This document shows positions 9,747 to 20,149 of a stretch of DNA of 64,000 nucleotides, one piece after another. Position numbers and translations under genes: made by a program. Positions within the stretch are counted from its first letter, which is position 1. Every line of letters begins with the position of its first letter. The notes beneath the pieces were generated by a model. It worked only from the letters and a program-made list of their open reading frames with translations. It did not search any database and was not told the DNA's origin. Source of the DNA: Gracilaria gracilis (taxonomy: Eukaryota; Rhodophyta; Florideophyceae; Gracilariales; Gracilariaceae); the NCBI GenBank assembly GCA_030374805.1, contig JARGSG010000032.1, positions 310,001 through 374,000 on the forward strand, in the 5' to 3' direction.

Positions 9747-9984
9747 CAATAGTTCGTTCGGTTTGAGAGCTTTGCCATGCCACTTGTCATGCACAGCAAA
9801 GTGGCCTTGGTCAGAAGCAGTATCGGAGGCGCGCTTGGACGAACGCGTGCCGACGAAGCGAACGGCACAGGTAGAGGATGTGGTCATGAGAGTAAACTGA
9901 ATCTGTTTCCTGCGCTTGTGATCAAATGCATCGTCATCATAGTGTCAAAAGCCAATCTTGATGTTCATGACGCATGGTTTGTGG
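9747..9984 (-). pseudogene. Duplicated internal fragment of the inositol polyphosphate kinase gene
   Basis: About 238 bp match 14331-14566 with roughly 90% identity by eye and in the same orientation. Read on the minus strand the fragment encodes the middle of an IPK-family kinase, from DHKRRKQIQ through VRFVGTR to GHFAVHDKWHGKALKPN, with no interruption. It starts and stops abruptly inside the gene, so it is a truncated copy and cannot encode a whole enzyme. Compared with the parent copy it retains two extra bases at the KRRK position, which keeps the frame open there. Confidence 0.7.
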
Positions 9985-10012
9985 ATGCCATGTACGCCAT
10001 CTTTCTGCTTGC

Positions 10013-11254
10013 TTACTTGATAGTCTTGCACCCTTTTGTGTTCCCAACCTGCGCGCCACTCGCCTGCAGCAGCGTTTGGCCGTAAAACAAACAACGCGTG
10101 ACCCAATCGGAGCACCCTGCCAGAACAGCCGCTACGTCGTACAGTACAAGGTACGCCAGTTCACTTCCGCGCGATTTGGACGCTGTGCTAACACACGCGC
10201 AACACACTTGATCCACTGTGCGATAGCGCACATGAGATGGTAGCACGGAAGAAAGTGACCACATTGTCTTGGCGGCATGAAAACAGTCAGACAGACAGTC
10301 GCCGTCGTAGAGGCAGAGCGTGAGGCAGACTGAGTGCAGAACATCGATGACAAAATTGATCAAATGGAGCGACGCATTCCGCTGCGCCATGTGAAGCGAT
10401 ACCAGTAGATGCTCTCGCTTTGGTAGTGGGGGCGGCTCTGACAGCTGTTGCGCGTCGTGTTGGTCGGTGCAAGTTGACACAATCCACCACGGGCGCCACG
10501 ACTTGAGCGAGTGCTGCAAAGTGTGGCGGTTGAGCTGATCATGAAACTTGTCGGCGAGCGGCTGTGTCAGCCTTGAGAGGATTTGGTCATACGTCAAGTG
10601 GCATTGCTCCATGTCATGCACCAGTTGCTCAAGATTGTGTTCAAGCTGTTTTTGTGGTGGCAGCGATTGAGAGTGTTGCGGGTGGGCGCTGCTGGTTGAA
10701 CTGTGTGGCAGAGAATCAGAATGGGGGCTATTTGTCACTTGATGGTGTTGAGCTTGTTGTTGACGGCGCTGTTCAGAAAGTGCGCTCGAACGGTAGGCGC
10801 GCTCCATCGAAGAGTTAAAAACAGTAAAGAACGCCTTCTTGTGCTCGTCGTGCAAGGAGTTGATGAACTGCTCCAGTACATGTGCATCATCGTTGTGTTG
10901 CTCATGTTGCTGAGAATCAGAATCAGACTCAGACTGAGAATCAGACTCAGACTGAAACTCAGACTCAGACCCAGAGGTGCGCGAGTCGGTCAAGCGCTGC
11001 TTGAGGTGCGGGGCTCGTTCGGCAAACAGATGCAGGTCGGGGTCTCGTCGCAGTCGGTTGAGTAGGGCGTTGAAACGAGCTCTTTCAAGGTGCGATGCGG
11101 TTTTGCCTGCCAGTTGGACGGACGCTTGTTGTGAGAATGCTTGCACGCATGACTGCTAATGGGGGCCGTAGCAGGGCACGGAGCAATAGTGCGCCTGGCA
11201 GCGCGGGCACTTGTATTGCGCGTCGTTCCGGCACCGAGCTACGCTGCAGTTCAT
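10013..11254 (-). pseudogene. zf-HIT protein, ZNHIT2-like, with a stop inside the zinc finger
   Basis: The frame from ATG 11254 to 10013 (414 codons) begins MNCSVARCRNDAQYKCPRCQ and continues AHYCSVPCYGPH-stop-QSC. This is a HIT-type zinc finger with the expected order of Cys and His ligands (C, C, YKCPRC, YCSxxCYxxH, C). One TAG (11158-11156) falls between the last His and last Cys. The rest is open: a Ser/Asp/Glu-rich repeat region (GSESEFQSESDSQSESDSD), Gln/His-rich stretches and a C-terminal domain with VIDVLHSVCLTLCLYDGD, which resembles the ZNHIT2 tail. ZNHIT2 links the R2TP chaperone to snRNP assembly. The subfamily is tentative. CAG to TAG is the simplest origin of the stop; a sequencing error is possible. 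Confidence 0.6.
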
Positions 11255-11375
11255 TATTGCTGCTCATATCATATCATACATATCAGACCAACGTGCAGAC
11301 TTGTAGATATATATGAAAACCCACAATCCGAGTGCAGCTATTAGACTTACAGTGTAAGAACCATGGTACTGTATC

Positions 11376-12370
11376 ATGATGGTACTACAGGGCGGCGCGC
11401 AACAACAATCCGACCGAGTCGCGCCAAGAACAACTCACATCGAGAGCGTCACAAACAACGGCGACTTCGTCAACACCATCCACCTCCGTTCCGAAAGCGG
11501 CGCCGAGGCGTCTGTTCTCACGCTGGGCGCACGGTTGCTGGATCTGCGCTTTTCCACCGGACCCAATCGCCTCATAACGTACCACGACCTGCCCGCAGTG
11601 GAGGCAGACTGGGCGTTCGTCAACGCCATCATTAGCCGCGTTGCCAACCGCACGCGCCACGGAAAGCTCAGCCGATACCCGCACATCGACTCCCATGCGC
11701 ACCTGCAGTTGAACGACCAGGGCGGTCATCACATTCATGGCGGGCCGCACTCGTGGGACAAGAGGCTGTTCGCGCTGCGAGCACGCACGGAAAGCATGGT
11801 CGAACTGTTTTTGATATCCCCTGACGGCGACCAGGGCTATCCTGGATTGCTTCAAGTCTCGGTTCGATATCATCTCAAAGGCGACGTACAGCTGGAGGTA
11901 ACGCTCACTACCAAAATATTGGCAACCATCCCACCGCGTGCAATCTCACCCTACACCCCTACTTTGATCTCAGCGGTAGAGGCGGAACGGTGGAACAGTC
12001 TGTGCTTTCATACCGTATGCACGCAAGCGCTTGTGAGCAGTACCTTCACGTCAATATCCACAATCTCCCAACGGGCCTTGTCTCATCTGTGCGCGGCACC
12101 CGCTTTGACGTCACTAAGGAACGAGCCATACATGACGCATCATCTGCTACTAAGGGATATGACCACTTTCTAGTAGCGCAATGAACTCCTGCCGCGGACC
12201 ACCACGCTTTACAGACATTGCTCACACTCACGCTGCCAGAGCAAGCTCCTCACAAAGCAGTCAAGTTGCAAGTGCAGAGCAACCAGCCAGGCTTTCAGCT
12301 GTACACAGCCAACGCGTTTAACGGATCTGGCAAGGAAAAGTTTGCAAAAGCACGGCAGTATCGCTATTGA
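11376..12370 (+). pseudogene. Aldose 1-epimerase (mutarotase), broken
   Basis: The first frame carries family features: ISRVANRTRHGKL, HIHGGPHSWDKRLF and SPDGDQGYPGLLQVSVRYHL. A one-base shift near 11.92 kb moves the reading to the next frame. There NHPTACNLTLHPYFDLSG (the NLTNHxYFNL motif), GYDHFLV and NQPGFQLYTANAF follow. A TGA at 12182-12184 interrupts that frame. The C-terminal segment that normally holds the catalytic Glu (FCLETQ-like) is missing. Mutarotases interconvert alpha and beta anomers of aldoses. With one frameshift, one stop and a lost catalytic end, this copy is most likely dead. It lies head to head with the zf-HIT gene, 121 bp apart. Confidence 0.75.
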
Positions 12371-12460
12371 ACCAAGTAACTTGACTGAAGCTTCTAATCA
12401 CAGTCATTTCCCTTGTGTGGCATTAAAGCCCAGTGAAACGAGAACCCAATTCATCTCGTA

Positions 12461-12498
12461 CAATTTAAGTTTGTAGGAGCTCCTACAAACTTAAATTG
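12461..12498. repeat. Perfect 38-bp palindrome
   Basis: Arms of 19 nt (CAATTTAAGTTTGTAGGAG and its exact complement, with no spacer) meet at an AGCT centre. The symmetry stops at both outer ends. It lies between the aldose epimerase and the Sel1 pseudogene. As RNA it would form a very stable hairpin. No matching copy was noticed elsewhere in the window. Confidence 0.85.
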
Positions 12499-12503
12499 GA
12501 CTA

Positions 12504-13440
12504 GTGCTCTTGGAGGACGCAGAAGCAGTGCAAAGGGACACGGAAAAGGATATGGATCTACTAGCCGCTTCTCTGATTTTGGGGTTGCTATTAATTACTG
12601 GAACTGAAGGTGTTCCTCCTAATTTGCCCAGGGGCATCCGCTTATTAGAAACAGCTGGTAACATGGGCGCCGTTGATGCGCTTGTGTATCATGCGAAGGT
12701 GCCCTTTTTGGGCGCCCAAAATGTTGGCAAGGACCCTGTGAAGTCCGTTTCATTGCTTGAGAAAGCTGTTGCCGAGGGAAAACACGAGGCTGAAAATTTC
12801 TCGCCCTTATACTCTCCGAAGGAGCAGATGTAATTCCTGCCGATCTACATCGAGCTGTGAGACTGTTCGAAAGAGCTATCGAAGAAGGCGAAAGAGACTC
12901 TTCACTGGTAGAACGTGGAGTTCTGTTTTAAATTGGAGCCCAAGGGCTTCCAAAAGATCCAGGGCGTGCACATGGGTTGTTCCACGAAGCTGCAGGGAAG
13001 CTTGACGAAGTAGGGATGTGCAACCTGGCAGTCATGCTCGTATTCGGGATGGATGGAGTTCCAAAGGATAAACGCAGAGCGAAGGAGTTGTACGAGAAAG
13101 CTATTGAGGTAAAACACTCTGTAATAGCGAAAGCATACTTGCCAATGTTGCTGTGGATTGAAGGCAAGGACCTTTCACGTGCAGTTCAGCTTTGTAATGA
13201 GGCTGTCCAAGAAGAGTATGTACCTGCGTTCCCCGCATTGGCTACCATGGAAAAGGATGTTCGCAGAGCTGAAATCCTCTGTGAGCGAGCCGCGTTGGAC
13301 GAAGATGAGCCCACTCATGAGTTAGTGATGGGAAACCTTTTCACGAAAGGGGAAGACAGTGAATAGTTGGATGGACCTGCCGCAGTACAAGTCTATGAAA
13401 GCTTGATAGCAACGAGAAAGGACCTATCGAAACTTGTGTG
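12504..13440 (+). pseudogene. Sel1-repeat (TPR-like) protein, broken
   Basis: Sel1-type units are visible: GVPPNLPRGIRLLETAGNMG, NVGKDPVKSVSLLEKAVAEG, IPADLHRAVRLFERAIEEGE, GLPKDPGRAHGLFHEAAG, GVPKDKRRAKELYEKAIEV and DVRRAEILCERAALD. They correspond to the family consensus GVPxDxxRAxxLYExAxExG. The reading shifts frame near 12.82 kb and meets a TAA near 12.93 kb and a TAG at about 13364. Weaker Sel1-like phrases continue to about 13.6 kb. Sel1 repeats are protein-protein scaffolds. The partner cannot be told from the sequence. The lesions indicate a pseudogene. Confidence 0.7.
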
Positions 13441-13599
13441 GGTCAAGAGCTCTCTGCGACTCTCGAGCACTACTCTTCCTTTTCGAGTTAGAACACATGG
13501 GTCCATCCAGAAAGTCAGGTTGCTTTAACTCAAGTGACTCTGGCAGCATTGAACTATGCCAGCCTTCTTATAAACGGAATGGCGGAAGTCCTAAGACTC

Positions 13600-13955
13600 T
13601 TAGACTTTTAGGAACCCCGCCATCCCGTCTTTATATATTACGTATGTACTACTACAGTTCTTCTCCAGGAGAGACCGATGACGCAAGAAACTTGCAAAGA
13701 AGACTACACTTGATCTCTGCCATAAAGACAAATGTGACAGGAAACCATGGCCCTACAGTGTGTGCGTATGCTTCCTATAGACGATGGGGAAGGGTCCTGG
13801 CAAGAGCTGGTACAGAATCCGCATACAAGATTTACAAATTGAGAGCAGATTGTATTGTAGGAATGGAGTGGTTGCCTAAACGCTAACTAGTAGTTGACGC
13901 AAGCTGTTGTCTCCATCGCCGAAAAGGAGACAACAATCAAGCGTAAGGCGCATAG
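13600..13955. other. no recognised gene
   Basis: This holds only remnants that may be the degraded 3' end of the Sel1 gene. An open plus-strand frame at 13434-13886 has no family features and runs across the Sel1 reading in another frame. Confidence 0.4.
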
Positions 13956-14781
13956 TCAGCTTTCGTTCTCCGCCGTGCTGGTGTTGGTACTGGCACTGGG
14001 CGTAATGCGTTGGTGGTTGGGTTCGGCCTTGTGAAGGTCGATTGCCTGCGACAAAAGGCCAACCATGTATTGCAGGCCTTTTAGATACCCAGTGTCTCGA
14101 AAACCGCAAGAGTGGACGGCGTGAGAAAAGTCTATCATTCGCACGTCGACGCGAGGATAATGCGCACTGGATTTAGCACTCTTGTAAATGATCAACAAGG
14201 AGGAAGAATATAAGTAAAAGCGGCGCTGCTGCGAAAAGTTTTGGCAGATGGTTTGTAAGCGTTGTCACACTACCTGAGCGCTGCGCGTATCGAAGGCGAC
14301 GGAGTCGTGAAAGAACCACATGAGCTCGGGCAATAGGTCGTTCGGTTTGAGAGCTTTGCCATGCCACTTTTCGTGCACAGCAAAGTGGCCTTGGTCAGAA
14401 GCAGTATCGGAGGCGCGCTTGAACGAACGCGTGCGGACGAAGCGAACGGCACAGGTGGATGATGTGTTCATGAGAGTAGACTGAATCTGTTTCCTTCTTG
14501 TGATCAGGTGCATCGTCATCATAGTGTCGAAAGCCAATCTTGATGTCCATGACGCACGGTTTATGGAAACCATAATTGAGATCCTCGAGTTCGATCCACT
14601 TGTGAGCATCTGCGGCAGTGTGCTGCACGCCATAGAACATGGGAGTGGCAGAACGCCACCAACGCAGGTGGGGCGGGAAGCGGTCGCTGTGAATGGTGCG
14701 ATAAAAGGCTTCCTCTTTCTCGGACCACGGCTTCAGAATGGAGCCAGGCTGCGCCTGTCGGATGAGCTGGTGGCCGCCCAC
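13956..14781 (-). pseudogene. Inositol polyphosphate kinase (IPK family), broken
   Basis: Read leftward, the sequence gives QVGGHQ and GSILKP, then ELEDLNYGFHKPCVMDIKIG, which is the IPK signature PxxxDxKxG. It continues after a 2-bp loss near 14.49 kb as KQIQSTLMNTSSTCAVRFVRTRSF and KWHGKALKPN. A GT-AG intron of about 45 nt (14273 to about 14229) follows, and the second exon gives RRFYLYSSSLLIIYKS, VRMIDFSHAV and DTGYLKGLQYMVGLL, the typical C-terminus. The 5' end is uncertain: CTAATCCATACAG just upstream looks like a splice acceptor, so a first exon may lie further right. Otherwise an in-frame ATG at 14835 is separated by a TAA. IPK enzymes phosphorylate inositol phosphates using ATP. The duplicated fragment at 9747-9984 lacks the 2-bp loss. 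Confidence 0.75.
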
Positions 14782-14835
14782 CTGTATGGATTAGGACGTT
14801 CCGGGCGGCGGCTGCGGGAACGCGCATTGCTCCAT

Positions 14836-15379
14836 GACGGCAGCAACGGGCGAGGAGGAGGCAGAAAGGGCGGTTTTGCAGCCGCGGCCGCCAGGGAGGG
14901 CTACGTGCAGCGGCAGTGTATGCTAAAAGCAGGAGAGGCGGCGGCGTCGACACGGAAACCAGCGGCGCGGACGGCGACTCGCAGCGCGCGGACGGCAGCT
15001 GAGCTGCGCAACGGGGCCCCGCCTCCCCCGCCGAACCACAACGCCGTTGATAACGCCAAAGGATATCCAAGTGAACACGCCAGAGCGAAGAAGAAACGGA
15101 ACAGGCAGCAAGTGGAGCGGAGACGGTACTCAGTTGGAGAAGGGAGTAGGTGGTGGCAAGGGGGAAAGTGGGAGAGAGGTAATTGAATGGACAAGATATG
15201 GGCGAACAAAGAAAGGCCGTTCGAGACGCTTCACAGAAGATGGTCACAGTGAGCACTATCACCACTACATACTGTAGGTGGTGATGGGACATCTGATGGC
15301 GCAATATGAGTGCCTGCTAGGGGGCAGTCCGCCAAGAAGTGACGAAACGTGTCTTCATCAGTAAAGCCCTAAAGACATA
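14836..15379. other. no recognised gene; possible IPK first exon
   Basis: The region is GC-rich up to about 15.05 kb. Open frames on both strands are explained by composition. A spliced first exon of the IPK gene could lie here but I cannot point to it. Confidence 0.3.
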
Positions 15380-15790
15380 AAATGCCCTTGTTTGGGGCAT
15401 TGTGCCTCCGGCAAAGCAACCATATGCCGAAAAAAACCTCAACCCGTCGTTCGCAGCCATGTGCGGAGCACAACCTGGCCAGTAATTAAATTGTGACTGA
15501 AACTCGCCAACATTTCGGAATAACGTAAATTTTCGGGAAGGTTCTCTATTTCATAATGGTCACAGCTGGCCCATATTTTGAGGCAAAGTAATTTTTTTGG
15601 AATTAATTGCGGCATAATCTAAGCCTAATAAAGTACCAAACCGCTGTTCACAGGGCCCACCATCACGAAAAAATTCTAAACCCCTCCCTGACATATAAGA
15701 TGCCGTCCTCTGAAAAGAGGCCGCTGTGAGTACAAGAAACCGGCGCAAGCTTCGAGAAATTGTTACTTCTACCATATAAGCAGCAGAAAA
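15380..15790 (-). repeat. Relic carrying end sequences of the Tnp2 element family
   Basis: The stretch 15600-15665 aligns with the terminal side of element 3 (45.97-46.04 kb): TTGGAAT, TGCGGC, CTAA, CCAAACCGCTGTTCACAGGGC versus CCAAAACCACTGTTCATAGGGC. Upstream, TTGTGCCT followed by TATGCCGAAAAAA near 15.40-15.43 kb matches the order of the same words in the left end of element 1 (about 1288-1313). No transposase remains between them. It is best read as a deletion derivative or a strongly decayed copy. Confidence 0.45.
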
Positions 15791-16700
15791 ATCATCGATT
15801 GGAAACCTGCTACGTTTTGAATCTCATATGGCTCCAGGTTTTGTCCGGTGACAGAATTTTTGTCTCTTTTAGTGCACCGTGTCATATTTGGACCCAAATG
15901 CAAATATAAAGAAACCCAAGACGTTCATAGAAGTACACTTTGTACGTCAGTTTCTGTTTTCTTGTTATTCTTCAATTTCCCGATACCGGTTTTTGGATAG
16001 TCTGTCTTTACTGTCTCCACAATAGAAGAACAACCTTGTTTTTAATAAATGTCGCACCAAATTGCGCAGATGTGAAGTCCTCACTGTGGATCGCAACATT
16101 TGGAGTGACTTTCATACTCTTTTTCAGAACGGGCGATGCCCATGTTGTCCGAACATCACCACTCTTATGTCCACGTGCGATATTGATTTTTTATCGCAGA
16201 GCTCCTACTGGGGGGGAAGATGTAGTACAGCGAGAGCTACGGCCTTGTAATATGCCTAAATTAGGAAGTAGTGTGCGCAGTACCCAAGAGGGGACGAAGG
16301 AGCGTGCAGACCAACGCTAGCAACGGGGCACGAGATAGGCGTGCAGCACCGGTAGTGACGGTAGAACGGCCCTATGGGAAACCAGACGATGAGGAATCGG
16401 CTAGGAGTTACTTGCAGTTTACCACTGTGAGCTCTGCCCAACGTGAGGCGCTTAAGTACATCTCCGAAGGCAGTAGCCACGTGTCGAAAAGAATAAACAA
16501 TCTACCTATCAAGGGGTCCCCTAGGTGGTGGCCGACAACTGTCACCACCTTACACGTGGAATACCTGAGCTGCACCCATGTGCACAATAACTATCTAACT
16601 ATCCTAATATGCACCCATTGGGACAGTGCATCCAATTGCACTACAGACCCTCTTCTTAGATCCGGCCCGTCTCGAGGTCGAACGGTTCCGCCTCAGTAGC
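15791..16700. other. no recognised gene
   Basis: Short frames such as 15940-16320 and 16271-16699 have no recognisable features. The composition changes sharply to GC-rich at about 16.65 kb. Confidence 0.4.
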
Positions 16701-16737
16701 GGGGGGGGAGAAGGGAGGGGCCGCAACGACTGTCTGC

Positions 16738-16950
16738 CGCGATGGCGAGAGGCCCAAGGGGATGCGCGACGAATGCGTGTCAGCTTTGTGTCGTGGTGGC
16801 GCCGACCCAAATGGGCGCGCGACGTAGGTGCGCCGACTTTCGGGCGCGATGGCGAGAAGCCCGAATGGACGTTCGACGAAGGCGCGCTGGATGTCGGTCG
16901 CGATGGCGCGAAACCCGAATGGGTATGCAGTTCACCAATGCGTGTCCTCG
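16738..16950 (+). repeat. About 54-bp tandem repeat, roughly four degenerate units
   Basis: Units beginning CGCGATGGCGAGAAGCCCGA recur at about 16738, 16791, 16845 and 16899. Translated on the plus strand they give RDGEKPEW-type 18-residue repeats (RDGEKPEWTFDEGALDVG, then RDGAKPEW). It marks the left edge of the GC-rich block. Whether it is translated is unknown. Confidence 0.55.
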
Positions 16951-17331
16951 TAGTCCCGAGTCGGGCGCGTTCTTGCCACAGGATTTGGAATGTCCCGGGG
17001 GGCTAAGGAGCAGCGTTGCGCCTGTTGACTGGGCACGTCTTGTTGTGGGTTCCAATTATCGGTTGAGAGTGGGCGTGCGTGGTTGGGAGTTCATCGTAGT
17101 CCCAGGGGGTGGAGAAGCAGGCGGCGGTGGGAGCGCGGCGTGGCGCATGCCGCCTGAGGAGGAGACGGGCTGCCCAGATTGGTTGTCACTGGCCGGTGCG
17201 CAGTGCCCGGTACGGGTACAAGTGGCGTAGCGTCCGGTGTATGCCGCATTCAAATAATGCCTGGCGAGGTGCAAAAGTCGCGTCCCATTCCGCTGCGGTG
17301 TGGGGCATCCCGTACGGGTTACGTTTGAGCC

Positions 17332-20149
17332 ATGGCTGTACGCGCGTTTGCTCGGCGTGGTGCGAGACGTGCCCCATTACCTCGAGGGAACACCATGTCC
17401 GTTGAGTCGGGCACGAGCGCGCCCGCGGCCGATGGCGCCAGGTTCCTCCCCGGGGAGGGAGAGTTCGCCACGTCTTTCCGAGGGGTACAAAAGAGGAGCC
17501 CTCTGCCGGGACCGCTTTCGTCGTCGCTCGGCGTGCGGTCTTCCACAACAGTCGAGATGTTCGACCCCGATGGGACGCTTCCACGAATCCCAGCCCCTAC
17601 GGGTGGCGGCGCCGCGGGTGTGCCCTCGGCGCCTACGGGTAGCACTCCCGCCGGGGCGAATCCGAGTTGGCTAAATCCCACGCAGGTCTACGGTCATATC
17701 ACGGCTCCTGGGCGGGTCCATGTGGGTGCTCGCCACGTAGCACTTCCGTATCCGGTATTTCAGTATCTCCCATTGGGTTCAGTCTTCTTCGACGCGAAGC
17801 GATTCGAGTCGGTCTCAATTTACCAGGGTTTCTCACAGAAGAATCGCCGTAGGCGTGTGAAGTCGTGGCGTGCCCGTTGGGGACACAAGCCTATCAGTCC
17901 CTCGCAGGACATCCGGACTGTTGACTCTGGGAATCGGCGTCCGGATATGCCGTTTGCCCGTTGTTGGGATGAGATTGACTATCAGCGTCGGATGCCCGAT
18001 ATTATCGGTCGGTTGGCAGCTGATTATGCCCAACTGGGAGAGTATGTCGATTCCACCGCCTGGGCACTGTCTTCTTGGGGTTGTCGCGTTCAAGCTGCCG
18101 TATGACCAGATATACTGGGTCCGCGATCGCGAATATTGGGGAGAGTTTGTCGCCGATGACGCCCGCATCAGGGAGACGCACAAGTTCCTCTTCGGTTGGC
18201 ACAACCAGGAGTACTTTGACATGCCCATCAACGCGAGGGAGCAGCATTATATTCGTATCGGCAACAATCTGGGGGACATCATGTCAGTATCCCGCTACAT
18301 GGGTATACCAACTCCGTCCTTCAGCGCTTATTACACAAATCTCCTGCTAGGACCAAAGAAAGCGTTCACGAATGCCCTGTGGCAGATTTTCTTTGTAAAG
18401 TGGGTGGTGTTCGTGTTCATGGGCTGGCTGTACGCGGCCCGTTATGGGGTTCCGGTCCGCACCAAGTGTCGTGACTGGCGCCTATACGAGGACGCGAACT
18501 TGAAGTCCCCAAAGGGTCGTCTTTTCCCGCTTCCGGCCTCGGTTATACGATATGCCCGCGCTCTGGGTGTGCAGAACATCGTTCGTGGTTCCCAATACGG
18601 GTTTCAGGACGTTCGGTCTCTTTTGGATGACGTCTGCCGCCTAGAGTGGTCCCAGATTCTGGGTTTCCTCTGGTATGATTATGAGGAGGACCTTTATCAC
18701 GACAAACCCAAGCATCCCGCTGGGAAAGATGACGAGAAGGCGTACGTGAACATGCCACCGTTTCGTCCCGTCGGGGAAAGGATGCGAGGTACCGACAAGG
18801 CTGAGTTCAAGGACTATTGGCCCCATGGGGTCGGTTTCGTAGGCGAATGCCATCATGACCCATCTGGACCGCCTCCCGGTCCTACGGAGCCCGCGAACCC
18901 CGCTCCGCTTCTTGGTCAGCAGGATGATGATGAGGAGGATATCTTCCTCCCCCCAGTGGATGTAGTCAGTCCCGGCAATGAGAGTGCCGTACCTGTTGGG
19001 AGTCTCGCTAGTGAGCCGAGTACTGCTCTGGTCACTGTTCCAGCGGGTTGGCAGGTGGCAGCCGTTGCCGGAGGTGCTCCCTCTGGGCAGAATCAGAACG
19101 CGGCTCTTTCGGGGTCTGGCGTAGTGCCTTCGTCCGGTTTGGCGATAGCTCCCGGTGGTGGTGGGGTTTCCGTTGTCCCAACGGGTTCGCAGCAGTCGGT
19201 GACTCCTCCAGCCATGGGTGTGTCCGTGGCTCCAACGGGACCGTCGTATTCGGTGGCTCCTCCCGCAATAAATATTAGCGTCATGCAGACTAGTGTCTCC
19301 CTAGCGCTCAGTTTTCTGGCCCAGGGCGTGAACTTGGCGCCAGGTGGCGCGGCGAGTCCCGACGTGGGTGCGGCGTTTGATGCCCTACAGGCAAAATGCC
19401 AGCAGAAGGGCTTGGAGCCGCCGGCTTCGCTTCTGAGCGCTCTGACCACCGCCCAAGGATGGGTGAGCGACGTTTCACTTCTTCGTGTGTTGTCCCAACG
19501 GGTGACAGGCCTTCGAGAGGCCTGGATCGAGACCATTACTCGTCACAGTTCCTAGATTGCGGGGGAGTTTCTCGAGGACGTGACGGCACGCTTCGATCTC
19601 CCGCACGTCCCGTCCGGAGGGGGGGACATACATGCTCGTACGGATCCCACTCGCGGGACTTCGATGCGTGTACTCACCAGGATGGCTTTCCATCACGTAA
19701 ACGACGGGGTGGAGGGGATTCTGTTTCCGCGTCACACCACCGAAGGGCCATGTAATAAGGAGGGGAAACCTCCTAAGGTGTTGACGACTGTGCAGCTGCG
19801 GGTGACGAAGGGCGGCCCCTCGAAGGTGACGGGTGCCCCTTCTTCGCAGGCGGCGCAACCCGACGTGGGTGGTAGTTCGTGTGCGGCTGGTCCGAGCAGT
19901 GGGCAAAATTCCCCAGAGGGCGGTAACGCGGGTGCGGATGTGGGAGTGCCCGAGGATGGTGAAGACAAGCTTGTTGGTGGTGGCAGGCGGCTGGTCATGG
20001 CCGCGTCCTCCGCTGCAGGGCAGGGTAGCTCATCCGAGGAGTCGCTGTCACCTCTGGAGAGCGGCCTGGCTGACGCCGTGCGGTGTCGACGTCGCACCCG
20101 TCATGGGAAATCTTCAGTTTGCGTTTTCGAATTGATGAAGAGTGCATGA
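17332..20149 (+). mobile_element. Long unidentified coding tract antisense to and beyond the Ty3/gypsy fossil
   Basis: This GC-rich tract encodes a protein of roughly 900 residues in broken form (about two breaks). I treat it as a fossil because it adjoins the gypsy element and shares its composition. The N-terminal third has short Pro/Gly repeats and basic NRRRRVKSW. The middle is Trp/Tyr-rich with WHNQEYFDMP, IGNNLGDIMSVSRYMG and IPTPSFSAYYTNLLLGPKKA, a hydrophobic stretch near WVVFVFMGWLYAARYG, and acidic DDDEEDIFLP. The latter part is Val/Pro/Gly-rich with repeated VAPTGP-like units. I do not recognise the fold. It could be an extra antisense gene carried by the retroelement, the gag of a second element, or a host gene. 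No LTR was identified on either side. Confidence 0.4.

Noticed and set aside
14500-15304. Long open frames on both strands (228 and 247 codons)
   Set aside because: They are shadows of the GC-rich IPK gene and its flank, with low-complexity Ala/Arg or Ser/Pro content and no family motifs.
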